A stretch of DNA of 39,798 nt from a virus, in IMG/VR virus record IMGVR_UViG_3300040794_000019, positions 1-39,798 of that record. One strand, written 5' to 3'. Position 1 is the first letter of the stretch. Each line of letters opens with the position of its first letter. The position numbers were made by a program, and so were the translations under genes. The notes below the pieces were generated by a model that saw nothing but the letters and a program-made list of their open reading frames with translations, did not search any database and was not told the DNA's origin. Below, one piece after another: positions 8,198-16,387 of the stretch.

Positions 8198-9850
8198 ATG
8201 CCGTGGGCAATCAAAGCTGGTGGTGGCGGACTTCGTCAAAAGGTGTCCAACATCGAGTTCGTCGAGAACGTGTGGGTCCGGATCGGCGTGCTCGCATCCG
8301 GGCAGGCAGTCGAGCTGGACGTCGAGTCTGGACACGGTCTCGTGGCGCACGGTATTACTCGTATTTCGCTCGGCAACTGGGGTGGCGCCAAGGGACCATC
8401 GCTAGTGGTGCTTGGGCAATCCGGCGAGCCGATGCTCACTGGTGTTCGCTTGATCGATGGTGGGGCTGACTCGTCCCTCGTGGAATTGCGTGTCGGCGGT
8501 GCACCCAGTGGGTTGTCTGTCAAAAGCGTGGTCGTGACTGGCGAGTCTAGGATCAATGGGTTCACTTTCCAGTCGCCTGAGTTCATCGCGTCACCGGGGG
8601 GTACCGCGCTTGCTACATTCGCGGTAGCCTCGACCGACATGTTGATCAGCCAGTACAGCGGCGAACAACCGTTCCGCGTAGACGAAGAAGGTAGAGCGTG
8701 GTTCGGTAGTAAAACCCGGCAGATGCTCAATCTGTACGGGGACAGCTACAGCGCCGGCGTCCAATCCAGCACGCTCTACCAGCGATCTGGCGGAAACTTC
8801 AGCTGGCATAAAGGTGGCGTGCATAGTGATGCCTCACGCGATCCCGGAGCTGGTGGCGTCGAGCAGATGTGCTTGGACACGAATGGCGATTTGACAGTTG
8901 CTCGTCGCACATTGAACAAAGCTGCGCGTACCTCGCCTTCTGATCGCGAACTAATCGAATCGGCGTACTTGAACAGTCGTCTGCCGGTTGCTACCCCGCA
9001 ACAAATAGTTCAATTCGATCTTGTCTCTGGTTCAAACAACAACTGGATCGAGGCTTTTCGGTTTAGGTCTGCGGGGTGGGGCAACTATTTCTTATTTTGG
9101 GTGTTTTCAGGTTACTACGGGAATTCTAGCTCACCTGTAGAATCGTGGTACGGTATAGGCTACCGTGGATCTAACCTATACGGGTGGGTATTATCTACGC
9201 TTGCACATCACAGACGGGACGGTGCCTTCAGTCGCGTTGCGTTCAGCGGTGACGGTAATACTACCGGAACCAGTTATTTATCTCTCCAAAAAAGAGCAAG
9301 CGCGGGCTACCCTATAATCGCTGGAATGACCCAGCTTGGCGCGAGCAGGGTTGCCATGGACACAAGCGAGTCTGGTCGTGTCGTCGGTGGGTCTCCTCCT
9401 GGGACTCCAGTAGTACAGGTTGCACTTTCGTCCCGTGATAGTGATCGTTTCGGTTTTGCCAGCGAGAACCATTTCGACGGCGTCACTGACGGTGGCAAGC
9501 GCAAGATTCGAGGCTACCAGCGCGACCCGTGCGAGGTGCTCGGCGCGATTACCGATCCGACCGTTTACGACCGGCTGATGAAGGACGACCCCAGCGTGGA
9601 GGTAGGCTTCCCGCGTATGCGCGAGGACATCAACCGCTACAATGCCGAACGCGCATTGGAGGCGCTAGAGGATGCCCTGCTGCGCCGTATGGTCCGCACA
9701 CCAGGCGCAATCGTCGTGCCGAGGCAGCACGAGGCCGTGGAGTGGTTGGAGGACATCGTAGCGAACCCGCCGCGTGATCGGTACATCTCGCCAGCCGACT
9801 ACCTGGAGAAAGGCATCGACATTACCGATGAGCACCAGTTCTCGCTATGA
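8198..9850 (+). CDS. Tail-fibre-like receptor-binding protein
   Basis: A GGAGA site 8 nt before the ATG precedes a 550-residue protein. Residues 1-150 are beta-rich with many Gly/Val turns. Residues about 155-235 contain the segment FRVDEEGRAWFG...LYGDSYSAGVQSSTLYQRSGG and CLDTNGDLTVAR, the kind of GxxxxG/DxxGxxxVxR shaft seen before the head of many phage fibres. Residues about 265-425 form an aromatic-rich region (YFLFWVFSGYYGNSS, SWYGIGYRGSNLYGWV) encoded by clearly more AT-rich DNA than its flanks; this is where a receptor-contact domain would lie. The last 110 residues (from GGKRKIRGYQRDPCEVLG) are helical and charged, resembling the C-terminal tail of intramolecular-chaperone-type fibres. 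Function is inferred from layout; no catalytic motif is visible. Confidence 0.75.
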   Translation: MPWAIKAGGGGLRQKVSNIEFVENVWVRIGVLASGQAVELDVESGHGLVAHGITRISLGNWGGAKGPSLVVLGQSGEPMLTGVRLIDGGADSSLVELRVGGAPSGLSVKSVVVTGESRINGFTFQSPEFIASPGGTALATFAVASTDMLISQYSGEQPFRVDEEGRAWFGSKTRQMLNLYGDSYSAGVQSSTLYQRSGGNFSWHKGGVHSDASRDPGAGGVEQMCLDTNGDLTVARRTLNKAARTSPSDRELIESAYLNSRLPVATPQQIVQFDLVSGSNNNWIEAFRFRSAGWGNYFLFWVFSGYYGNSSSPVESWYGIGYRGSNLYGWVLSTLAHHRRDGAFSRVAFSGDGNTTGTSYLSLQKRASAGYPIIAGMTQLGASRVAMDTSESGRVVGGSPPGTPVVQVALSSRDSDRFGFASENHFDGVTDGGKRKIRGYQRDPCEVLGAITDPTVYDRLMKDDPSVEVGFPRMREDINRYNAERALEALEDALLRRMVRTPGAIVVPRQHEAVEWLEDIVANPPRDRYISPADYLEKGIDITDEHQFSL

Positions 9851-10446
9851 TCGTCAATATTCGCTTTTTCGATAACGACTCGCGCCGGGACATCCAAGGC
9901 AAGTGGTGGGCGGACCCGACGCGCGACGCTGTCGTTTATGATGGCATGGTAGTGTGGAAGAACGCGAAGCTCGATGCGGACTGCTCGCACGTCAATGGCG
10001 CCGCCATTCAAGACGACCGGCTGGTTTACGTAACAGCGGTCTCCAACAGCCGTCTAGCGCATGAGTGGCGCCAGAAGACCGAAAACGGTGGTGTCGTATT
10101 TGATGTGGAGGGAAAGGTGATCCTCGGCGGTCTATCGATGCCACACTCACCGCGCATCTATGGCGATGACCTGTTGTTCTGCGAATCGGGCTACGGTGCT
10201 TTGCGGTCATTGGAGCATGGGTTTATCGCAGAGTTGCCAGGCTTTACGCGCGGGCTGCTGATAGCCGGCGACACTGCTTTTGTGGGGTTATCCGCGATGC
10301 GATACGACGATGACTTCACACGCAATCTTCCGCTACGCGGATGGGTGCCGGAACCGGTCTGTGGGATTGCTGAAGTCGACATCGCAACGGGCGATTACTC
10401 AGTTACGCCGATCTTGAACGAAACCGAAATCCTAGACATCTACTAA
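9847..10446 (+). CDS. DUF4915/TIGR03032-like beta-propeller fragment
   Basis: The start overlaps the upstream stop (ATGA). The 199-residue product carries the conserved core that I associate with the DUF4915 (TIGR03032) family: a HVNGAA motif near residue 48, VTAVSNS...WR near 60-75, GLSMPHSPRIYGDDLLFCESG near residues 96-116, and LPGFTRGLLIAGDTAFVGLS near 128-147. Cellular members are usually longer (roughly 300-400 residues) and of unknown function, so this is a short form. The repeated short strands with Gly/Asp turns suggest propeller blades. In this setting, flanked by two fibre genes, a glycan-binding or structural role in a fibre is plausible but unproved. The family assignment is from motif memory and should be tested by profile search. 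Confidence 0.7.
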   Translation: MIVNIRFFDNDSRRDIQGKWWADPTRDAVVYDGMVVWKNAKLDADCSHVNGAAIQDDRLVYVTAVSNSRLAHEWRQKTENGGVVFDVEGKVILGGLSMPHSPRIYGDDLLFCESGYGALRSLEHGFIAELPGFTRGLLIAGDTAFVGLSAMRYDDDFTRNLPLRGWVPEPVCGIAEVDIATGDYSVTPILNETEILDIY

Positions 10447-10463
10447 TCCTTCGGTAACCAGAC

Positions 10464-13400
10464 ATGACCATCTTGAACAAGCCAACGTCTTCACTTACCG
10501 AAGCCTTCTGCGGGTGCTATCGCGGGCGCATCGACGTGACGGTGCCCTACGTCGAGCCGGAGGGTGGGAACACGCAAGGTGAGTCATGGCTTGTAGCTGT
10601 GTCCGGATTGGCGGATGCGTCTTGGGCGGCGGTAGGTGTCGCTGGCAACATCGCAATCGATGACGTGCTGTTCTGGGAAGGCACAAAGTTTGTACTTATC
10701 AAGACTGGACTGAGTGGTAGTGCTGGCACGACCGGTTGTGAAACCGCAGTAGGCGAGGTTGCCCCTCCGACCGTTTGCAACGGACGCTTTTGGATTCAGA
10801 CGTTCCCGCCGGACGCCAACATCTGGTTGAACGTCTACGTTGACAGCACGTGGGTCACTCTGCAACAGATCGACCAGAACGGCAGGTTGGACCCGGCGTT
10901 CCTCGCTTTCATGCCAGCTACTTATCGCGGGCGAGTAGATGTCACGCAACCCTTCGCCATAACCGAGTCCACCGACGGCGAGTTTTGGTTTGTCGACACG
11001 GACGGACTCGCCGATCCATCTTGGGCAGCGGTAGGCATCAGTGGCGATCTCACCGCAAACACGCTGCTCATTTGGGATGGCGCAGTCTTCATCCCAGCAG
11101 CGGGCGGCGGTGCTGGTACTCCTGGTCCGGAAGGACCGGAAGGCCCGGCTGGCGCGGCTGCAACGATCACAGCAGGCACGACCACGACAGGCGCCGCTGG
11201 TAGCGATGCCGACGTCACCAATAGTGGTACCAGCTCAGCAGCGGTTTTCGACTTTACGATTCCTCGGGGCAACACTGGCGCGAAGGGAGATCCAGGCGAT
11301 CCCGGTGCTGCTGCTACGATCACGGCAGGTACGACCACGACAGGACTCCCTGGCACTGACGCTGCCGTCACCAATAGCGGTACGTCTGCTGCGGCTGTCT
11401 TCGATTTTACGATTCCTCGTGGTGACAAGGGCGACCCTGGTTCTGGTGTCACTATCATCGGTACGGATACCTACACCAATATCATCGCAATCGGCGATGC
11501 GAACCCAGGCGACATGTGGATAGTTAGCGCAGACAGCCCACCGGACGCGCTGGAGGGAGACGGACTGGTCTGGGATGGGGCGCAGTGGAACAACGTCGGA
11601 CCTATTCGCGGTCCGGAGGGACCAATAGGACCAGAAGGCTCAGAGGGTCCAGAGGGTCCAGAGGGTCCAGAGGGTCCAGAGGGTCCAGAGGGTCCAGAAG
11701 GCCCTGCTGGCGTGGCTGCAACGATCGCGGTAGGCACCACCGTTACAGGCGCGGCTGGTAGCGATGCAGCTGTCTCGAACAGTGGCACCAGCGCGGCGGC
11801 GGTCTTCGACTTCACTATTCCTCGTGGAGATGACGGCGCCGCCGGTGTTAAAGGCGATACCGGCACGGCGGCTACGATCGCGGTTGGCAATACAAACACG
11901 GGTATCGCGGGGTCTGATGCGTCCGTTACCAATAGCGGCACAAGTTCCGCCGCCGTCTTCAATTTTACAATTCCTCGCGGGCAGACGGGTGACAAGGGCG
12001 ATGATGGCGACGCTGGACCTGCTGGTAGCGCAGCGACTATCACGGTAGGCACGACCACGACAGGCGCCGCTGGTAGCGATGCAGCTGTCTCGAATAGTGG
12101 CACCAGTGCGGCTGCAGTCTTTAACTTCACGATCCCTCGCGGTAATACCGGTGCGAAAGGCGACAAGGGCGATGCTGGTTCCGGCGTGACGATCGTAGGA
12201 ACAGACACCTACGATAACATCATCGCTGTAGTAGACCCGACCGTTGGTGACATGTGGATCGTCAGCGCAGACAGCCCGCCAGACGCGATGGAGGGTGACG
12301 GTATCGTGTGGGACGGTGCGCAGTGGAACAACGTTGGACCGATCCGTGGACCAGAAGGTCCAAAAGGTCCAGAAGGTCCAACTGGACCTCGCGTAACTCT
12401 TAAAGGTTCGGACACCTATGCCAACATCATTGCGATCACGGACGCCAATACGGGCGACCTGTGGCTCGCCAGCGAGGATAGCCCTGGTGATTCTGTGTTG
12501 CTAGGAGATGGTATCTCCTGGAACGGCACTGCGTGGATAAACGTTGGCCCTGTACGTGGTCCTGCCGGTCCTGCTGGTGCTGACGGTGCTGACGGGTCTG
12601 ACGGGTCTGACGGAACAGCCGCCACCATTGTAGTAGGGACAACCACAACGGGGTCACCCGGCAGTGATGCAGCGGTCACGAATGCGGGAACCTCTACATC
12701 CGCCGTCTTCAATTTCGTAATCCCACGTGGAGCTGTTGGCGCAAAAGGCGATCCTGGTGATGATGGGCAGACTGGACCGGAAGGTCCGGAAGGTCCGGAA
12801 GGTCCGGAAGGTCCTGAAGGTCCCGAAGGCGCCGAAGGTGCGGCGGCAACGATCACAGCGGGCACTACTACCACAGGCATTGCAGGAAGCGATGCAGCGG
12901 TATCCAACAGTGGCACCAGCGCGGCGGCAGTTTTCGACTTCACCATACCTCGCGGCGATAAGGGCGACACAGGTGACGCGGGTGTTAAAGGCGACCAAGG
13001 TGATGCTGGACCTGCTGGTAGCGCAGCGACGATCGCGGTAGGCACGACCACGACAGGCGCCGCCGGTAGCGATGCGGCGGTAGCGAATAGCGGCACCAGC
13101 GCGGCGGCAGTCTTCAACTTCACGATTCCGCGCGGCAACACGGGTGCGAAAGGTGATAAGGGTGACGCCGGCTCAGGTGTGACAATCGTAGGCACGGACA
13201 CCTATGCGAACATCATTGCTACCGCTGACCCGGCGGTTGGTGATATGTGGATCGTCAGCGTAGATAGCCCGCCGGACGCTTTAGCTGGTGACGGTTTGGT
13301 GTGGGACGGTGCGCAGTGGAACAACGTCGGACCGATCCGTGGCCCAGAAGGTCCAGAAGGTCCAGAAGGTCCAACTGGACCTCGCGTAACCCTTAAAGGC

Positions 13401-14477
13401 TCGGACACCTACGCCAACATCATTGCGATCACGGACGCCAATACCGGCGACCTATGGCTCGCAAGTGAAGATAGCCCAGGTGACTCTGTCTTGCTAGGAG
13501 ACGGTATCTCTTGGAACGGGACTGCGTGGATAAATGTTGGCCCTGTACGTGGTCCTGCTGGACCAGTCGGTCCAGCTGGTACTGCCGCAACGATTACGGC
13601 GGGCACGACCACCACGGGCGCCGCAGGCACCGATGCGGCAGTGTCGAACAGCGGTACCAGTGCAGCGGCAGTCTTTGATTTCACCATCCCACAGGGTGAT
13701 CCGGGGTCTGCTGGTCCAGCCGGTGCCGATGGCGATGATGGCGCGAGCATCACCCTGAAAGGCACGGACACCTACGACAACATCACTGCCATAGTTGATG
13801 CAGACCTAGGTGACCTCTGGATCGTCAGTGTTACGGATGGCAACGCCAATGAAGGCGACGGGCTCTCGTGGAACGGTACGGCGTGGATCAATATTGGACC
13901 ATTCCGTGGCCCGCAAGGCGGGGTCGGCCCGACTGGACCGGCTGGCTCTCCAGGACTTGTGTGGCGTGGTGCGTGGGCAACGTCAGTCGTCTATGAGGTC
14001 AACGATGTTGTGTCACATAACGGGTCTTCTTGGACTTGCATTGTCGCCAACACTGGGGCAGCGGGCGGAAACGAGCCGGAAGACGGCGCAACCGAGTGGG
14101 AGATTCTGGCCCAGAAAGGCGCGGACGGCACGGGCGGTGGGGGCGGGGTCGGCGTTGAGACCGTCGTCTCTATTGTTGACGCTACTGGCGATGTGACTAT
14201 CGATCTGGATGTTGCCCTGCAATATCGTATTAGCCAGGCTGATGCCGTTAACGTGATTCTACCGGACCCGACCGACACGGACGCCGGTGTGTCTCTTGTG
14301 GTGATCGTGGTACCGAACAACTTTGCCACCACGATCACCGGCAACGCAGTCTGGATGACACCGACTGGCGACCCACCACCGTTCAACATTGATCCTGGTC
14401 GGCGCAACATCGTCACCGCTATTTGGGATGTTGTTGAACTGGAGTGGCTCCTCATGTACCCGGCGCGAGAATTGTAA
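10464..14477 (+). CDS. Second giant collagen-like fibre protein, two repeat types
   Basis: The 1,337-residue protein begins with two copies of a roughly 60-residue module (YRGRIDVTVPY...DASWAAVGV...LFWEGTKFV, near residues 17 and 152). Its body mixes three elements: collagen triplets; nine copies of a unit of about 40 residues (AATITAGTTTTG...SNSGTSAAAVFDFTIPRG); and six copies of a unit of about 60 residues (TIVGTDTYANIIA...GDMWIVS...GDGLVWDGAQWNNVGPIRG). Near residue 1165 a CBM5/12-like module (WRGAWATSVVYEVNDVVSHNG...W) follows, then a Gly-rich hinge and a compact beta domain of about 110 residues at the C-terminus. It is probably a long trimeric fibre. Tandem 9-bp repeats and a 993-bp-offset duplication lie inside. 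It ends TAATG on the next gene. Confidence 0.85.
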   Translation: MTILNKPTSSLTEAFCGCYRGRIDVTVPYVEPEGGNTQGESWLVAVSGLADASWAAVGVAGNIAIDDVLFWEGTKFVLIKTGLSGSAGTTGCETAVGEVAPPTVCNGRFWIQTFPPDANIWLNVYVDSTWVTLQQIDQNGRLDPAFLAFMPATYRGRVDVTQPFAITESTDGEFWFVDTDGLADPSWAAVGISGDLTANTLLIWDGAVFIPAAGGGAGTPGPEGPEGPAGAAATITAGTTTTGAAGSDADVTNSGTSSAAVFDFTIPRGNTGAKGDPGDPGAAATITAGTTTTGLPGTDAAVTNSGTSAAAVFDFTIPRGDKGDPGSGVTIIGTDTYTNIIAIGDANPGDMWIVSADSPPDALEGDGLVWDGAQWNNVGPIRGPEGPIGPEGSEGPEGPEGPEGPEGPEGPEGPAGVAATIAVGTTVTGAAGSDAAVSNSGTSAAAVFDFTIPRGDDGAAGVKGDTGTAATIAVGNTNTGIAGSDASVTNSGTSSAAVFNFTIPRGQTGDKGDDGDAGPAGSAATITVGTTTTGAAGSDAAVSNSGTSAAAVFNFTIPRGNTGAKGDKGDAGSGVTIVGTDTYDNIIAVVDPTVGDMWIVSADSPPDAMEGDGIVWDGAQWNNVGPIRGPEGPKGPEGPTGPRVTLKGSDTYANIIAITDANTGDLWLASEDSPGDSVLLGDGISWNGTAWINVGPVRGPAGPAGADGADGSDGSDGTAATIVVGTTTTGSPGSDAAVTNAGTSTSAVFNFVIPRGAVGAKGDPGDDGQTGPEGPEGPEGPEGPEGPEGAEGAAATITAGTTTTGIAGSDAAVSNSGTSAAAVFDFTIPRGDKGDTGDAGVKGDQGDAGPAGSAATIAVGTTTTGAAGSDAAVANSGTSAAAVFNFTIPRGNTGAKGDKGDAGSGVTIVGTDTYANIIATADPAVGDMWIVSVDSPPDALAGDGLVWDGAQWNNVGPIRGPEGPEGPEGPTGPRVTLKGSDTYANIIAITDANTGDLWLASEDSPGDSVLLGDGISWNGTAWINVGPVRGPAGPVGPAGTAATITAGTTTTGAAGTDAAVSNSGTSAAAVFDFTIPQGDPGSAGPAGADGDDGASITLKGTDTYDNITAIVDADLGDLWIVSVTDGNANEGDGLSWNGTAWINIGPFRGPQGGVGPTGPAGSPGLVWRGAWATSVVYEVNDVVSHNGSSWTCIVANTGAAGGNEPEDGATEWEILAQKGADGTGGGGGVGVETVVSIVDATGDVTIDLDVALQYRISQADAVNVILPDPTDTDAGVSLVVIVVPNNFATTITGNAVWMTPTGDPPPFNIDPGRRNIVTAIWDVVELEWLLMYPAREL
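11646..11699 (+). repeat. 9-bp tandem repeat encoding Gly-Pro-Glu triplets
   Basis: Six consecutive copies of GGTCCAGAG (last copy ending AA) run in frame and code (GPE)6, part of a longer collagen run. The copies are identical at DNA level, including synonymous positions, which points to recent slippage or unequal recombination. Gain or loss of units would keep the frame and change fibre length by three residues at a time. Confidence 0.9.
12012..12564 (+). repeat. Internal duplication, copy 1
   Basis: This segment of about 553 bp, encoding one short-unit plus two long-unit repeats and their collagen linkers, recurs 993 bp downstream at 13005-13557. The offset is constant at the left edge, at an internal landmark (GCGTAAC at 12391 and 13384) and at the right edge. 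Differences are mostly synonymous third positions, so the copies have diverged after duplication while keeping the protein unit. Confidence 0.85.
12774..12836 (+). repeat. Second 9-bp Gly-Pro-Glu tandem repeat
   Basis: Seven in-frame 9-bp units are present. Three central ones are identical (GGTCCGGAA); the outer ones differ by one or two bases and the last encodes GAE. This is a slightly older version of the same kind of collagen microsatellite as at 11646-11699, with a different codon choice, so the two arrays probably expanded independently. Confidence 0.85.
13005..13557 (+). repeat. Internal duplication, copy 2
   Basis: This is the second copy of the 12012-12564 segment. It ends in GGCCCTGTACGTGGTCCTGC, which matches the end of copy 1 closely, after which the two diverge into different collagen linkers. 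Confidence 0.85.
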
Positions 14478-15064
14478 TGCTAGGTTATTTTCAAGCTACG
14501 ATGCTTCGTACCGACGTGGATGCGTCTACGGGCGGTCGCGGATTCCTGCTCGGCGGCGCCGAACTTGGACCACAGACGACTATGCGGACGCTGGAAAACA
14601 TGTTTGCTATTCGGTTGTTAGAAACGCCGTACCGGTGCTACGTCAATCGTATAGTGGCGCAGATCGACGATTTGTCCGCCGGTACAGAAGAAGGAGTGCG
14701 TTACTGCGGTGGCATTCTGACTGACGCAACTGGGAATACGATTCTAGAACAAACTGAGGTGAAGTTAATTCGCCGGTCTTTTCAGCGTACAGACTTCGTA
14801 CTAGAACGTCCTGTCTTGCTAGACGCAGCGGTTCGATTTCGTGCAATGGTTATCGCTGACCTGGGTACGAGTGCGCCGCGTATTGCTCGATGTGACAATG
14901 TCCCAGGCATGTTGGGGCAGACCACTGTAGCAGATGCTTCAAATGCTCCTGTTCCTCCGCCTGGTGTGTGGGCTCCAGTAGCCAACGCTAAGACTTCGAC
15001 GAATCTAAACCCTGACGAAGACTGCCCTATGATAGCTGTTTTGATCAATAGAGCACCGGATTGA
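14477..15064 (+). CDS. Hypothetical fibre-associated protein
   Basis: I choose ATG 14477, which overlaps the collagen gene stop (TAATG); an in-frame ATG at 14444 lies inside that gene. The 195-residue product has no motif I recognise. It is mixed beta/alpha in appearance, with strands such as RLLETPYRCYVNRIVAQI and FVLERPVLLDAAVRFRAMV, and a Pro-rich linker (APVPPPGVWAPVA) near residue 170. It contains three Cys residues. Being translationally coupled to the giant fibre gene, it may be a tip protein, a capping protein or an assembly partner of that fibre. Base composition is somewhat more AT-rich than the portal region, as in the other fibre-tip genes. Confidence 0.65.
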   Translation: MLGYFQATMLRTDVDASTGGRGFLLGGAELGPQTTMRTLENMFAIRLLETPYRCYVNRIVAQIDDLSAGTEEGVRYCGGILTDATGNTILEQTEVKLIRRSFQRTDFVLERPVLLDAAVRFRAMVIADLGTSAPRIARCDNVPGMLGQTTVADASNAPVPPPGVWAPVANAKTSTNLNPDEDCPMIAVLINRAPD

Positions 15065-15127
15065 ATTTGGCAATACTGCCGATTAACCGTCCCGCTTGGC
15101 GACATTTACCTGACGAGGTACGATCTC

Positions 15128-15202
15128 ATGAAGCGTTTTTCTACCATTATCCTGCGCTGCACAAGCCGGAGTGTTGTGCTACACGCCGCAGGTCTAGGTT
15201 GA
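15128..15202 (+). CDS. Possible 24-codon mini-ORF in the intergenic gap
   Basis: Between 15065 and 15271 there is no clear gene. The only plausible one is a 24-residue reading frame starting MKRFSTIILRC, with a GAGG about 9 nt before the ATG. The N-terminus is basic then hydrophobic. Nothing else supports it. The same gap also holds a small GC hairpin (CCGCC/GGCGG near 15237-15250) just before the ribosome site of the next gene; it lacks a T tract. Confidence 0.2.
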   Translation: MKRFSTIILRCTSRSVVLHAAGLG

Positions 15203-15271
15203 CTGCGGTCACGACTGGTAAAGCCCCCACAATGGTCCGCCGAGCGGCGGGCACAAATGCAGGAGATTTAG

Positions 15272-15565
15272 ATGAACGTAAAATCTACCGTAACCAACGC
15301 ATCCGTAGCCCTAGAGTGGGATTACACTGACGAAACCTACATCGATGGTTTTCGCATCTACGCCGACAACGAGCTGCGCTTGACCATCATGGACACCGCA
15401 AAGCGCAGCGTACCACTCGCCGACCTCGGGCTGAGCGTGGGTGTTCACATGCTCGTGGTCAAAGCATTCAACGTGGTCGGCGAGTCACATGTGAGTAATC
15501 AAGTATTCCTCACCATCGTCGACGAGGAACCGGCTCCACCCACCAACTTTCGTGTCGCCTTTTAA
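15272..15565 (+). CDS. Fibronectin type III-like single-domain protein
   Basis: An AGGAG site lies about 7 nt before the ATG. The 97-residue product reads like one FN3/Ig-like beta-sandwich: an early strand ending in ALEWDY (the B-strand Trp), a C strand DGFRIYADNELRLTI, and the later VGVHMLVVKAFNVVGESHVSNQVF, which resembles the F-G strands of FN3 (YxVxAxNxxGxS). The tail EEPAPPTNFRVAF looks like the start of a linker to another FN3 unit, so the protein may once have been longer or may associate with another. Ig/FN3 domains on phage particles are known as surface decorations. Its place beside the fibre genes and the lysin gives no firm assignment. Confidence 0.7.
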   Translation: MNVKSTVTNASVALEWDYTDETYIDGFRIYADNELRLTIMDTAKRSVPLADLGLSVGVHMLVVKAFNVVGESHVSNQVFLTIVDEEPAPPTNFRVAF

Positions 15566-15598
15566 GCGATTCTTTCAATTATTCAAGAGACAACGATA

Positions 15599-16387
15599 AT
15601 GGCGGCACCTAATTCCTACACGCCCAATCTCGGGCGGGTAGTGACCGAATTCATCAAGCCGAAGCGGGACGTGAACACCGTGTTCATCCACTGTACCGCG
15701 ACTGATAACCCAACGTTTGATGCAAAGGCTTGCCACAACCTTCACGTCGATAGTAACGGCTGGAGCGCGATTGGCTACCACATGATCATCACCAGCGATG
15801 GGTACAAAGACGGCGTTCAGATTCAATACGGACGTGACCTGGAGAGAACCCCGGCATCCCAATCGGGCTACAACGAGGGTACTATCGCCATTTCGTTGAA
15901 TGGTCTGACTCTGAGCAAGTTCGGTCCGAACCAGCTTGACCAGCTTCGCTGGATTTGCGGCGAGATCAACAGTGCCTACGGTGGCAGGATGGAGTTTCGC
16001 GGGCACCGCGAAGTTTCCGCTAAAGAATGCCCCGTCATTGACTACCGCAAAGAACTCGGCCTCGATTCCGCTGGCTTCATGACTGGCGCCGCAGCACCGG
16101 GCGAGCCGCCGAAATCGCACATCCCAATGGTCGACATCATGGTCGCCGCCGCCCAGATCGGTTTGCACGATCATCATCCGCATGTGATCGTCTTGCGCGC
16201 ACTTCTGGTACGCTACGGTGCTAGCAAAGACGCCCTCTTCCCGATCCGCGATAAGGAGTACCTGATGAAGTTCGACGACATCGTAAACGACGCCACCAAA
16301 GGCTTTCAGCGCGAGCAAGGTCTCGTTGATGACGGCATTGTTGGGCGTTCCACATGGGAGCGACTCCTTGATGTCGGTGATGACTAA
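15599..16387 (+). CDS. Endolysin: N-acetylmuramoyl-L-alanine amidase with peptidoglycan-binding domain
   Basis: The 262-residue protein hydrolyses the amide bond between N-acetylmuramic acid and L-alanine at the end of infection. The Amidase_2 (T7 lysozyme-like) zinc site is complete: His31 in VFIHCTAT, His136 in FRGHREV and Cys144 in KECP. The 8-residue distance between the last two equals that of T7 lysozyme. GYHMIITSDG near residue 60 is the usual central strand. The C-terminal third, ending FQREQGLVDDGIVGRSTWERLL, matches the PG_binding_1 helical repeat. There is no signal peptide, so it needs a holin or other route across the inner membrane. The next gene starts inside its last codons. 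Confidence 0.93.
   Translation: MAAPNSYTPNLGRVVTEFIKPKRDVNTVFIHCTATDNPTFDAKACHNLHVDSNGWSAIGYHMIITSDGYKDGVQIQYGRDLERTPASQSGYNEGTIAISLNGLTLSKFGPNQLDQLRWICGEINSAYGGRMEFRGHREVSAKECPVIDYRKELGLDSAGFMTGAAAPGEPPKSHIPMVDIMVAAAQIGLHDHHPHVIVLRALLVRYGASKDALFPIRDKEYLMKFDDIVNDATKGFQREQGLVDDGIVGRSTWERLLDVGDD

Noticed and set aside
11646-12836. CRISPR-like array from the regular 9-bp repeats
   Set aside because: Repeats are tandem without spacers and are in-frame collagen codons.
11471-13771. Several long minus-strand frames, Pro/Ser/Ala-rich, under the second collagen gene
   Set aside because: They are the reverse reading of the Gly-Pro-Glu and repeat units. Their repeats only mirror the plus-strand repeats and they have no starts of their own.
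15140-15260. Possible tRNA in the gap before the FN3-like gene
   Set aside because: No T-loop consensus or cloverleaf pairing could be built; only a short GC hairpin is present.
15061-15330. 89-codon frame covering the gap after the 14477 gene
   Set aside because: It starts at a weak codon, runs into the FN3-like gene in another frame and has the look of random GC-rich sequence.
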